Position numbers and translations under genes: made by a program. From positions 1 to 40,277 of the forward strand of contig DASWJH010000090.1 of the NCBI GenBank assembly GCA_036397255.1: 40,277 bases of DNA. The letters run 5' to 3'. The notes under the pieces were generated by a model, which saw only the letters and a program-made list of their open reading frames with translations, did no database searches and was not told where the DNA came from. The DNA is from Nitrospiria bacterium (GTDB taxonomy: Bacteria > Nitrospirota > Nitrospiria > DASWJH01). Positions 26,397 through 34,363 of this stretch are shown in pieces; within the stretch, counting starts at the first letter, position 1; every line of letters begins with the position of its first letter.

Positions 26397-26429
26397 TTGC
26401 GAATCAGAATAACCTGTGTTATATACAGG
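26397..26429 (+). promoter_or_regulatory. Helicase promoter with LexA-like palindrome
   Basis: TTGCGA (26397-26402), 17 bases, TATATA (26420-26425). The -10 is enclosed by the inverted repeat CCTGTGTTATATACAGG (26413-26429). Its outer part, CTG-N9-CAG, resembles the SOS box of E. coli (CTG-N10-CAG), one base shorter. A repressor there would block the promoter of a DNA-repair type helicase. The resulting leader is about 65 bases. Confidence 0.5.
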
Positions 26430-26498
26430 CCATTTCAATTGTTTAGGGAGATGGTTAACCCTTTTTTTAGCCCAAATTTAACAAGGGAAGAAAATAGG

Positions 26499-28484
26499 AT
26501 GAAACGCTACACCTTAAGAAGAAAAGAAGACGGAATCAATCCTAGACCCATCATTCATTATCAGTCGGAATTAAATAAAGCCCAATATGGGGTCGTGAAT
26601 ACACTTCAAGGCCCTGTATTGGTTATTGCTGGTGCAGGAAGCGGCAAGACTCGGACTTTGGTTTTCAGGGTTGCCCGGTTGATCGAAACCGGTATTTCAC
26701 CAGAATGCATTCTTCTCCTTACCTTTACGCGGCGCGCGGCCCAAGAAATGCTGCAGCGGGCGAGTTTATTGTTAGATTCCAGATGCGAGCGAGTTCAGGG
26801 GGGAACCTTTCATTCGGTGGCGAATCAATTGTTAAGGCAATATGGAACCCGAGTGGGGATTGACCAAAATTTTGTCATTATGGATCGCTCGGATTCAGAA
26901 GATGCGATTCAATTATTGAGGAACCAAGGCGGATTTCACGAAAAGAGTAAACGATTTCCAAGGAAAAAAACAATATGCGACATTTTCAGTAAAACTGTGA
27001 ATAAAATGATTACAGTGGAAGAGGTATTGGCCACAGGATATGATCAGTTTTTAGACTATTGCGGGGAGTTGGAGGTTCTCTACCAGGAGTTTTCCCTTTA
27101 TAAACAAAAAAACATGCTTTTGGATTATGATGATTTGTTGATTCAGTTTAAAAATTTATTGGTGCAAGACGAATTTACAAGAAAACATTTGTGGTCCCGA
27201 TATCAGTATATAATGGTGGATGAGTACCAAGATACTAATCGAATACAGGGAGATATTATTTTTTTGCTGGGGGAGGGCCATCGAAATGTCATGGTGGTGG
27301 GGGATGATTCCCAAAGTATCTATTCGTTTCGGGGAGCCTGTTTTCGAAATATTATGGATTTTCCAAAACAATTTCCGGATGCCCAAATATTGACATTGGA
27401 TGAGAACTATCGAAGTTCCCAGCCAATTCTCGATTTAACCAATCAAATCAACCGGCAAGCCTCTGAGCGATATTCTAAGGAGCTTTGGACCCAAAAGGTG
27501 GGGGGGGCGCTTCCTGTTTTAATTCAGGCTCCAACCGAAAAGGACCAATCCCGATTTATTTGCCAAAAAGTGCTAGAACTCCGTGAAGAAGGGGTCCCCC
27601 TCCATGAGATGGCTGTTCTTTTCCGCTCCAGTTACCATTCCTTTGATTTGGAAATTGAATTACTCCGCTCCAATATTCCTTTTGAAAAACGCGGGGGGTT
27701 TAAATTATTGGAAAGCCAGCACGTAAAAGATCTTCTAGCCCACCTAAGGGTTTTGGCCAATCCGAAAGATTCAGTTAGTTGGAACCGGCTCCTTCTCTTG
27801 GTGGAGGGAATAGGTCCAAAGAAATGCCAAAAAAACATTTCAAAAGTTTCCCTAAGTTTAAGCCCAATGGAAATTCCCGAGTATTTAAGGAACGTTTCGG
27901 AAGAAATGGGTATAGCCTCTCAGTTAAGGGTGCTGCTGCAAATGTTTCAAGAGGTTTCAGTTAACCCGATGACACCCGGGGAGTTGTTGGGTCCTCTTTT
28001 TGCGTATTATCTTCCCATTTTGAAGCAACACCATGATAATTATCCTAAGCGGATGAAGGATCTCGAACATCTTTACGCCATGGCTGAAAAATATGGAAAT
28101 TTGTTGGAATTTTTAACCGATATGACTTTGGAGCTTCCTGAAGGACCCGTGGCGGGGATTGAGCCGGACAACCCCGATCAGGAGCGGTTCATCCTATCTA
28201 CGATCCATTCGGCAAAAGGTTTAGAATGGAACACCGTTTTTATAATCTGGTTGCTGGATGGAAGGTTTCCTTCCCACTATTCCTTCTTAACCGAAGAGGA
28301 ATTGGAGGAAGAGAGGCGGTTGCTTTATGTTGCGAGCACCCGGGCGAAATCCCAATTATTTTTAACCTACCCCATCAACATTTACGATAAAATCACCGGA
28401 GCTTTACTATCGAAACCCTCCTGTTTCATTGATGAAATACCCAAAGATTTTTTAGATCAATGGATTTTAGATGAAGAAAGTTAA
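26499..28484 (+). CDS. UvrD/PcrA-type superfamily 1A DNA helicase
   Basis: ATP-driven 3'-5' DNA helicase of the UvrD/Rep/PcrA type, for repair or replication restart. Motifs in order: AGAGSGKT (44-51), LTFTRRAAQEM (74-84), DEYQDTN (241-247), GDDSQSIYSFRGA (268-280), ENYRSS, TIHSAKGLEW (568-577) and RRLLYVASTRAK (about 606-617). At 661 residues it is shorter than PcrA/UvrD (about 720-750) and lacks their C-terminal RNA-polymerase-binding Tudor region. I start at MKRYTLRRK with AAGGGA about 10 bases upstream; upstream in-frame starts (26451, 26397) overlap the promoter. Which family member it replaces is unclear. Confidence 0.9.
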   Translation: MKRYTLRRKEDGINPRPIIHYQSELNKAQYGVVNTLQGPVLVIAGAGSGKTRTLVFRVARLIETGISPECILLLTFTRRAAQEMLQRASLLLDSRCERVQGGTFHSVANQLLRQYGTRVGIDQNFVIMDRSDSEDAIQLLRNQGGFHEKSKRFPRKKTICDIFSKTVNKMITVEEVLATGYDQFLDYCGELEVLYQEFSLYKQKNMLLDYDDLLIQFKNLLVQDEFTRKHLWSRYQYIMVDEYQDTNRIQGDIIFLLGEGHRNVMVVGDDSQSIYSFRGACFRNIMDFPKQFPDAQILTLDENYRSSQPILDLTNQINRQASERYSKELWTQKVGGALPVLIQAPTEKDQSRFICQKVLELREEGVPLHEMAVLFRSSYHSFDLEIELLRSNIPFEKRGGFKLLESQHVKDLLAHLRVLANPKDSVSWNRLLLLVEGIGPKKCQKNISKVSLSLSPMEIPEYLRNVSEEMGIASQLRVLLQMFQEVSVNPMTPGELLGPLFAYYLPILKQHHDNYPKRMKDLEHLYAMAEKYGNLLEFLTDMTLELPEGPVAGIEPDNPDQERFILSTIHSAKGLEWNTVFIIWLLDGRFPSHYSFLTEEELEEERRLLYVASTRAKSQLFLTYPINIYDKITGALLSKPSCFIDEIPKDFLDQWILDEES

Positions 28485-28535
28485 ATCTGGTTTTATCTTT
28501 TTGCATGAAACCCCTAATAGTGGCATCTCCCATCA

Positions 28536-29465
28536 ATGAGTGACCTAAGCTGGGTTCAATCATCCGTTTTGATGGGGATCGGGTTTGGTCTGGTGACTGC
28601 TCTCAGCTGGGGTTGGAGTAATTTCCTTGCAAAACGGATGATTGATCAAATTGGTTTAAGAAAAACCCTGTTTTATTCCTTCTTGGTAGGTTCATTATTT
28701 CTAAGTTTATTTTTTATTTTGGATGACCCAAAAACCCTTCGTTGGTCCATTGAAAAAATCTCGGTTTCACTTCTTGCGTCGGTTTTGAGTCTCTTGGGAT
28801 TCTTATCAATATATCATGGGTTTAAAGTTGGATCGCTTTCTGTTGTGGCCACCATTTCTGCGGGGTGGGCCGTGGTCACCGTTTCTCTTTCCCTTTTCAT
28901 TTTGGGAGAGGCCCCCCAATTGTGGCAAAAAATCGGTATTTTTTTAACCATTGGGGGTGTGATGCTGGTGGCTTTTAGACGTTTCCCTCGGGTTTTTGGC
29001 CAAGAGAATAAAAAAAGTGAAAAGAATATTTCCCAAGAGAACAAAAGACTTGGGGTTTTTCCTGCGGCTTGTTCTGTTCTTTTTTTTGGGTCCTGTTATT
29101 TTCTAATGAAATTTGTAACAGAGGATTTAGGGCCAATTCTTCCCATATTGATTGCCAGGTCTTTGGGGATTCTTGTCATTGGCGGGCTTTTGTGGATTCA
29201 AAGAGAATTGGGTTTTCTTCCCGTTTCCCAAATGGGAACCCTTTCCCTCATAGGGGTTTTGGATGCAACAGGTTTTGTTGCTTTTAATAAGGGAATTGGA
29301 ACGACAATGGTCTCTTTGGTCTCACCCGCGGCTAGCCTCTTAACCCTTGTTACCGTATTATTAGCCCGTTTTTATTTGGGAGAGAAACTGGGTTTTATTC
29401 AACAGGTAGGGGTTTGGTTAACCTTGTTCGGTGTTTTTCTATTATCCATCTCAAAAGGATCATAA
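28536..29465 (+). CDS. EamA/DMT-superfamily transporter
   Basis: Inner-membrane protein of 309 residues with about ten hydrophobic segments, arranged as two EamA repeats (about 15-147 and 172-306) joined by a charged loop around 148-170 (ENKKSEKN...). The DMT superfamily exports amino acids, metabolites or drugs; substrate cannot be read from sequence. The ATG has no strong ribosome site; an ATG at 28572 is an alternative that would keep the first helix. Gene follows the helicase by 51 bases. Confidence 0.85.
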   Translation: MSDLSWVQSSVLMGIGFGLVTALSWGWSNFLAKRMIDQIGLRKTLFYSFLVGSLFLSLFFILDDPKTLRWSIEKISVSLLASVLSLLGFLSIYHGFKVGSLSVVATISAGWAVVTVSLSLFILGEAPQLWQKIGIFLTIGGVMLVAFRRFPRVFGQENKKSEKNISQENKRLGVFPAACSVLFFGSCYFLMKFVTEDLGPILPILIARSLGILVIGGLLWIQRELGFLPVSQMGTLSLIGVLDATGFVAFNKGIGTTMVSLVSPAASLLTLVTVLLARFYLGEKLGFIQQVGVWLTLFGVFLLSISKGS

Positions 29466-29511
29466 CCGATGATGTTTTCCCCAAGGGACATGGGGTGGAT
29501 ATTCAAAATGA

Positions 29512-29525
29512 GTAAGATGTCTTAC
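29512..29525. promoter_or_regulatory. Inverted repeat GTAAGA-TG-TCTTAC
   Basis: Perfect 6-bp arms around a 2-base centre, about 40 bases before the DUF4149 gene. Size and place suit a dimeric repressor site or a small mRNA hairpin. No promoter boxes are clear around it. Confidence 0.25.
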
Positions 29526-29566
29526 CTTGATGGATCGGATTTGCTTTTACCCTTTTTGGAGAAAAA

Positions 29567-30043
29567 ATGATTTCTAAAATTTTATGGGCCATTTACCTTA
29601 TTTCCCTTTCTTTTATGCTGGGGGGGATTGCTTTTTTATCTTTTTTTGTTGCCCCAATTGTATTTCAAAACTTTTCCAATGAGGAAGCGGGAAATATCAT
29701 GAACACCATTTTTCCCGGTTACCACATGCTGAAGATTGCCTGTGGTTTTTTAGCTGCCGGGTGTTTGATTTTTCTCGGCTTTCTTGAGCGAAAATGGCCG
29801 GTCATTCGTTTAACATCCATTGGGGTGGTTTTGGCGTTGAACCTATATTCCGGACTGGTTGCGGGGCCACAAGCGTCTAAAATTCGGGATCAAATTAATC
29901 AACAAAAAGCTAAGGGGGTTCTTTCCCAGGAACTGAAAGAACAGTTTAATCAAATTCACAAAAAAGCAGTTTTCTTAAACGGGAGTGTATTATTAGTGGG
30001 TCTGGGGCTTCTCTTGGAGGCTGGATTTCGAATTCGGTCCTAA
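29567..30043 (+). CDS. DUF4149 membrane protein
   Basis: 158-residue membrane protein with four hydrophobic segments (about 5-27, 53-72, 80-98 and 135-153) and a polar, helical loop at 103-130 (KIRDQINQQK...). The pattern, including SFMLGGIAFLSFFVAP at the start and LYSGLVAGP, fits the DUF4149 / TMEM205-like family, whose role is unknown. GGAG 6 bases before the ATG. It stands just ahead of the hopanoid genes, separated by 159 bases. Confidence 0.75.
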   Translation: MISKILWAIYLISLSFMLGGIAFLSFFVAPIVFQNFSNEEAGNIMNTIFPGYHMLKIACGFLAAGCLIFLGFLERKWPVIRLTSIGVVLALNLYSGLVAGPQASKIRDQINQQKAKGVLSQELKEQFNQIHKKAVFLNGSVLLVGLGLLLEAGFRIRS

Positions 30044-30202
30044 ACACCGTTGGTATCTAACTTTTTCTGGGCTTTGGTTTGACTTGGTAGAAGCCATTTG
30101 TTACCCTTTTCTATCTCCCAACCCCCTTTTAATTTTCCCCGTGTGAAAAGTTTAGAACAGAAAAAACTTTTCAACCGGTTTCATTTTTCAAAAGAGGACC
30201 CG

Positions 30203-31093
30203 ATGGACCTTCAGGCCTATTTAGAACAGAAGAAAAAAAGGGTAGATGAGTATTTGGAGCAGGTTGTTCCCTCCGAAAATACCTATCCCCAGGTTCTCCA
30301 TAAAGCCATCCGCTATAGTTTATTTGCGGGGGGAAAGCGCATTCGTCCCATACTGGCTATTGCTGCGTTTGAGGCGGTAGGTGGAGGGTCTGATGTCATC
30401 CTTCCATTTGCTTCTGCTCTTGAACTAATCCACACCTATTCGTTGGTTCACGATGATCTTCCCGCCATGGACAATGATGATTTTAGGAGAGGAAAACCCA
30501 CCAACCATAAGGTCTTTGGGGAGGCCATGGCCGTATTATCGGGGGATGCCCTTTTAACCTTGGCCTTTTCTCTGATGACGGAGGAACGTATTTTAAAAGA
30601 GATTGAACCCCAATTGGTTTTACAAGCCAGCCGAGAAATTTGCTTTGGGGCGGGAAATTTTGGAATGATTGGAGGACAGGTAGTGGATATCCTTTCTGAG
30701 GGTACCCATGTGGATTTTGGAACACTGGAATATATTCATACCCATAAAACAGGCGCCTTGATTCGGGCCGCTTTGCGGGTCGGAGGGGTCATTGGAAAAG
30801 CCAATAAAGAAAACCTTTTGGGTTTGACCCGTTATGGAGAGTGTGTTGGTTTGGCATTCCAAATTGCGGATGATCTTTTAGACATTGAAGGGACCAAAGA
30901 AGCTCTCGGAAAGAATACCAAAGGAGATGAAAAAAAAGGAAAAATCACCTACCCTGCTTTTTTAGGGCGGGAGCCCGCTCGACAAAAAGCCCAAGAATTA
31001 ATGGATATGGGAATTAAAAATTTGGATTCCCTGGGGGAATCGGCCAAGCCGTTGAGGGAACTGGCCTCTTTTATTGTTCACCGGAAGCATTAG
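30203..31093 (+). CDS. ispA: Farnesyl diphosphate synthase
   Basis: Trans-prenyltransferase condensing IPP with DMAPP and GPP to farnesyl diphosphate. GGKRIRP (43-49), first Asp-rich motif DDLPAMD (84-90) and second Asp-rich motif DDLLD (223-227) are complete. The DDLPAMDND form and 296-residue length suit an IspA-type (C15) enzyme. I start at the ATG with AGAGGA about 5 bases upstream; a longer frame from 30098 adds 35 non-family residues. FPP feeds UppS and squalene, the precursor of the hopanoids made by the genes that follow. Confidence 0.95.
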   Translation: MDLQAYLEQKKKRVDEYLEQVVPSENTYPQVLHKAIRYSLFAGGKRIRPILAIAAFEAVGGGSDVILPFASALELIHTYSLVHDDLPAMDNDDFRRGKPTNHKVFGEAMAVLSGDALLTLAFSLMTEERILKEIEPQLVLQASREICFGAGNFGMIGGQVVDILSEGTHVDFGTLEYIHTHKTGALIRAALRVGGVIGKANKENLLGLTRYGECVGLAFQIADDLLDIEGTKEALGKNTKGDEKKGKITYPAFLGREPARQKAQELMDMGIKNLDSLGESAKPLRELASFIVHRKH

Positions 31094-31095
31094 GA

Positions 31096-32082
31096 ATGAA
31101 AACCTTAGTGACGGGGGCAAATGGGTTTATTGGATCCGCTGTGGTTCGGGCACTCCTTCGATCCGGGGATGAGGTCAGGGTTTTCGTGCGCCCTGGCAGT
31201 GACGTTCAAAACCTGGAAGGGTTGAGGGTTGAGATTGCTCCGGGTGATTTACAAGATTTCACCTCTATGCGATCGGCACTAAAAGGGTGCCGCCGCCTTT
31301 TTCATGTTGCCGCATTGTACAGTCTTTGGCTTCCGAAACCATCAGAAATGTATAAAACCAATGTGACGGGAACTCGGCATCTGATGGAAGCGGCAATGGA
31401 AGAGGGCATTGAACGGGTGGTTTATACCAGTACTGTAGGAGCGGTGGGAATTCCTATTGACGGTGGATGGGGGAATGAATCCACTCCATTGGAATGGGAT
31501 GATGTGTTTGGGCATTATAAACGCTCAAAATATATGGCCGAAAAAGAGGTTTTAGGTTTGGTGGAAAAAGGATTGCCCGCTGTGGTGGTGAATCCCAGTG
31601 CCCCCATTGGTCCTCGGGATGTGAAACCTACGCCCACCGGACAAATTGTGGTTGATTTTTTAAAGGGAAGAATGTGGGCTTTTATGGAAACTGGATTAAA
31701 CCTGGTTGATGTTGAGGATGTTGCAGAGGGTCATCTTTTGGCAGCGGAGAAAGGCCGGATTGGGGAACGATATATTTTGGGGAATAAAAATATGATGCTG
31801 AAGGAGGTTCTAGAATTGTTATCGGGGATTACCGGGGGAAAAGCCCCATCCCTCAAAATTCCTTATAAGATTGTTCTTCCAATGGCTTATTTGAATACTG
31901 GACTCTCAAATTATATTACTCATCGGGCTCCCCGAATTCCCCTTGAGGGCGTTAAAATGGCAAAGAGGAGTATGTTTTTTGATTCCTCAAAGGCCGTTCG
32001 TGAGTTGGGTTTTCCTCAGCGTTCTGTAGAGGATGCCCTGCGGAGGGCGGTAGATTGGTTCCAAAATAACGGGTATATCTAA
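31096..32082 (+). CDS. hpnA: Hopanoid-associated sugar epimerase HpnA
   Basis: Extended short-chain dehydrogenase with NAD-binding TGANGFIG (6-13) and catalytic Tyr141-xxx-Lys145 (YKRSK) plus Ser/Thr at 111-113. Sequence features such as FHVAALYSLW, NVTGTRHLMEAA and NPSAPIGPRDVKPTPTGQIV fit the HpnA subfamily found in hopanoid clusters; its exact substrate is not settled. It starts 2 bases after ispA with AGGA right before the ATG, so the two are one unit. Length 328 is standard. Confidence 0.9.
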   Translation: MKTLVTGANGFIGSAVVRALLRSGDEVRVFVRPGSDVQNLEGLRVEIAPGDLQDFTSMRSALKGCRRLFHVAALYSLWLPKPSEMYKTNVTGTRHLMEAAMEEGIERVVYTSTVGAVGIPIDGGWGNESTPLEWDDVFGHYKRSKYMAEKEVLGLVEKGLPAVVVNPSAPIGPRDVKPTPTGQIVVDFLKGRMWAFMETGLNLVDVEDVAEGHLLAAEKGRIGERYILGNKNMMLKEVLELLSGITGGKAPSLKIPYKIVLPMAYLNTGLSNYITHRAPRIPLEGVKMAKRSMFFDSSKAVRELGFPQRSVEDALRRAVDWFQNNGYI

Positions 32083-32089
32083 ATAGAAA

Positions 32090-33013
32090 ATGGATTTTTT
32101 TCTCCTGCTTTTTTCAACTGTCCTATATCGTCCTTATGTTTTTATATTTCTTATTTTTTTTATCTTAGCGGGTGTCCTAACCCTTGGTGCGAAAAAAACG
32201 TTTGTTCTCCTTGGAATGACCTGGGTCATTGCATTCTTGTCCGAATATAGTTCTACCCGTATCGGTTTTCCATTTGGGGATTATTTTTATATTGAATCTA
32301 CGAGGGACCGTGAAATTTGGGTTTCTAATGTTCCCTTTATGGATTCCCTTTCTTTTACTTTTTTAGCTTTTGTTAGTTATACCTTTTCTCTTTTCTTTTT
32401 TCTGAAAGTCTCTTTCCAAAAAAAGGGAATTCTAAGCGATGAAGATGGAAGCAGACATTCATGGAGGGTACTGGGGCTTGCGGTTCTTTTGTTTGTATTT
32501 TTAGATGTGGTCATCGATCCGTTGGCACTCCGTGGCGATCGGTGGTTCTTGGGTAAGATTTTCGGGTATGCTTCGGAAGGGGTGTATTTTGGGGTTCCTC
32601 TTTCCAATTTTCTGGGATGGGCTTTCGTCGGAAGCACGAGTCTTTTTCTGTTCCAGTTATATGATCAAAAGAGCACCCCGAGAGGCCAGGTATGGGAGGT
32701 TCCCCTTCGTCGATTAGTTTTGGGTCCCATTCTTTATTACATTATTTTGATATTTAACCTCTCCATGACGTTTTGGATTGAGGAGAGCCTCCTTGGGGTG
32801 GTTGGAATTTTTATCCATTTTCCTATATTATTATTTTTTCTTTTTCGAATGGGTGAACTCCTCCAGTTTTCAAAAATGACACCTCTTTGGAGACCTTTGG
32901 AAAAGGGAAAAGACCCAAAGGGTTCTAATACACCTGGTTTTCTCTTGCATCAGCAAGTTTTTCCTTTTCAATCGGAGGGATTAAAATCTGGACCTTCGAA
33001 AAGTAAGGGATAA
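32090..33013 (+). CDS. CruF-like carotenoid hydratase family (DUF422) membrane protein
   Basis: A 307-residue membrane protein with about seven hydrophobic segments. Conserved blocks SEYSSTRIGFPFGDYFYI (51-68), DVVIDPLALRGDRWF and GVYFGVPLSNFLGW identify the carotenoid-biosynthesis / CruF (bisanhydrobacterioruberin hydratase) family. Known members add water across a terminal double bond of a C40-C50 isoprenoid. Here it follows hpnA by 7 bases, with no crtB or crtI nearby, so a role on a hopanoid or squalene-related lipid is possible. The polar C-terminal tail (about 265-307) is extra. Confidence 0.8.
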   Translation: MDFFLLLFSTVLYRPYVFIFLIFFILAGVLTLGAKKTFVLLGMTWVIAFLSEYSSTRIGFPFGDYFYIESTRDREIWVSNVPFMDSLSFTFLAFVSYTFSLFFFLKVSFQKKGILSDEDGSRHSWRVLGLAVLLFVFLDVVIDPLALRGDRWFLGKIFGYASEGVYFGVPLSNFLGWAFVGSTSLFLFQLYDQKSTPRGQVWEVPLRRLVLGPILYYIILIFNLSMTFWIEESLLGVVGIFIHFPILLFFLFRMGELLQFSKMTPLWRPLEKGKDPKGSNTPGFLLHQQVFPFQSEGLKSGPSKSKG

Positions 33014-33156
33014 GGGGTGGTGGATTTTAAACCCATGAAAAACAAATTTAAAAAGATAGGAAATCTTACCTTAGGGCCCGAAGGGTTGGTTGGGTGGGGA
33101 TCTCAAAAAAAGTTTTCTAGAGTTCGGTTTTCATTGAAAAAACTTTAAATTATCAA

Positions 33157-33185
33157 TTGACACCGACCAGGTTATCTGGTATAAA
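33157..33185 (+). promoter_or_regulatory. hpnH promoter with operator-like spacer
   Basis: TTGACA (33157-33162), a 17-base spacer and TATAAA (33180-33185): a near-consensus sigma70-type promoter. The spacer holds ACCAG-GTTAT-CTGGT (33166-33180), a 5-bp inverted repeat reaching into the -10, so a dimeric repressor could close it. It would drive hpnH-shc-hpnG from about 33192, with a leader near 75 bases. Confidence 0.65.
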
Positions 33186-33268
33186 TGGCCTTCGCGTTTG
33201 GAAAAGGCTCAATGGTATTCGGAAAATTCAAACCTTTTTTTTCCTAATCGAGGGGAAAGGGATTTCAA

Positions 33269-34267
33269 ATGAGATTCCCGATTCAATTAACGTTTTCCTT
33301 AACCAAGTACCTAATGAAAAACAAAATAAAAGGGAAAAAACGTTTCCCAATTGTACTCATGCTTGAGCCCCTTCACCTGTGTAACCTTGCCTGTGACGGA
33401 TGTGGTCGAATTAGGGAATATAAAGAGACCATTCAGGATTCCATGCCGTTAGAAAGGTGCCTTGAAGTGGTGGATGAATCGGAAGCCCCAGTGGTATCCG
33501 TTTGTGGAGGGGAGCCCTTGATATATCCCCATATCGATGCCTTGGTAAATGGAATTGTGAAACGAAAACGTCACCTTTATCTTTGCACCAACGCAATCAA
33601 TCTTGATAAGCATCTTCCTCATTTTCCAAAGAGCCCCTATTTCACCATCAATGTTTCAATGGATGGTTTAGAGAAAACCCACGATCTCACCCGAGGTCGG
33701 AAAGGGTTATACAAGCTCGATCTTCGCATGATCCGTCTTGCAAAAGAAAAGGGTTTCAGGGTGGTCACCAATACCACGGTTTATAAAGAAACGGATGTCA
33801 AAGAAATTGAACAGATGTTCGAAGAATTGTATTCCGCTGGAGTGGATGGTTTTTTGGTCAGTCCGGGGTATCATTATGAAGCCGTACAAGACGATATTTT
33901 TATGACCCGGGAAGAAATCCATGAGAAATTTAAAGCTATTTATCAACTCTCCAAAAAATTTCGGTTTTATAATACGCCTCTTTATTTAAAGTTCCTTACC
34001 GGGGAAAGGCATTTCGACTGTACCCCATGGGGAAATATTACCGTCAATCCTCAAGGGTGGAAAGGCCCATGCTATTTAATTACAGATCAGCATTTTAAGA
34101 GTATGGCAGATCTTTTGGATGGGACGGATTGGGAGCGCTTTGAGAAGAGGGAAGACCCTCGTTGCCGAAATTGCATGATGCATTGCAGTGTTGAACCGAC
34201 CGTGGTTCGTGAAACAGGCCAAAATTGGCGAGACATGGCGGAAATGATCCGCTGGAATCTTAGCTAA
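33269..34267 (+). CDS. hpnH: Hopanoid biosynthesis radical SAM protein HpnH
   Basis: Radical SAM enzyme that joins the 5'-deoxyadenosyl radical to a hopene to give adenosylhopane, the first step of side-chain extension. The cluster motif CNLACDGC gives Cys38, Cys42 and Cys45 (CxxxCxxC). GGEP (about 79-82) and NVSMDGLEKTHD are typical. Near the C-terminus are CTPWGNITVNPQGWKGPC and CRNCMMHC, extra cysteines shared by HpnH. Length 332 is standard. AAAGGGA 7 bases before the ATG. First gene of a new unit. Confidence 0.95.
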   Translation: MRFPIQLTFSLTKYLMKNKIKGKKRFPIVLMLEPLHLCNLACDGCGRIREYKETIQDSMPLERCLEVVDESEAPVVSVCGGEPLIYPHIDALVNGIVKRKRHLYLCTNAINLDKHLPHFPKSPYFTINVSMDGLEKTHDLTRGRKGLYKLDLRMIRLAKEKGFRVVTNTTVYKETDVKEIEQMFEELYSAGVDGFLVSPGYHYEAVQDDIFMTREEIHEKFKAIYQLSKKFRFYNTPLYLKFLTGERHFDCTPWGNITVNPQGWKGPCYLITDQHFKSMADLLDGTDWERFEKREDPRCRNCMMHCSVEPTVVRETGQNWRDMAEMIRWNLS

Positions 34268-34363
34268 CCTAAAAAAATCCCTAAAACATGTTGAATTTTT
34301 ATAGCCCGTTAAGATTTATTTGATTGGATTACTCGAGTCGAATTGCAGGAGGAAAAACCCGTC

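Noticed and set aside
33157-33366. 69-codon + frame before hpnH
   Set aside because: It starts within the promoter boxes and runs into hpnH in another frame; no protein-like pattern.
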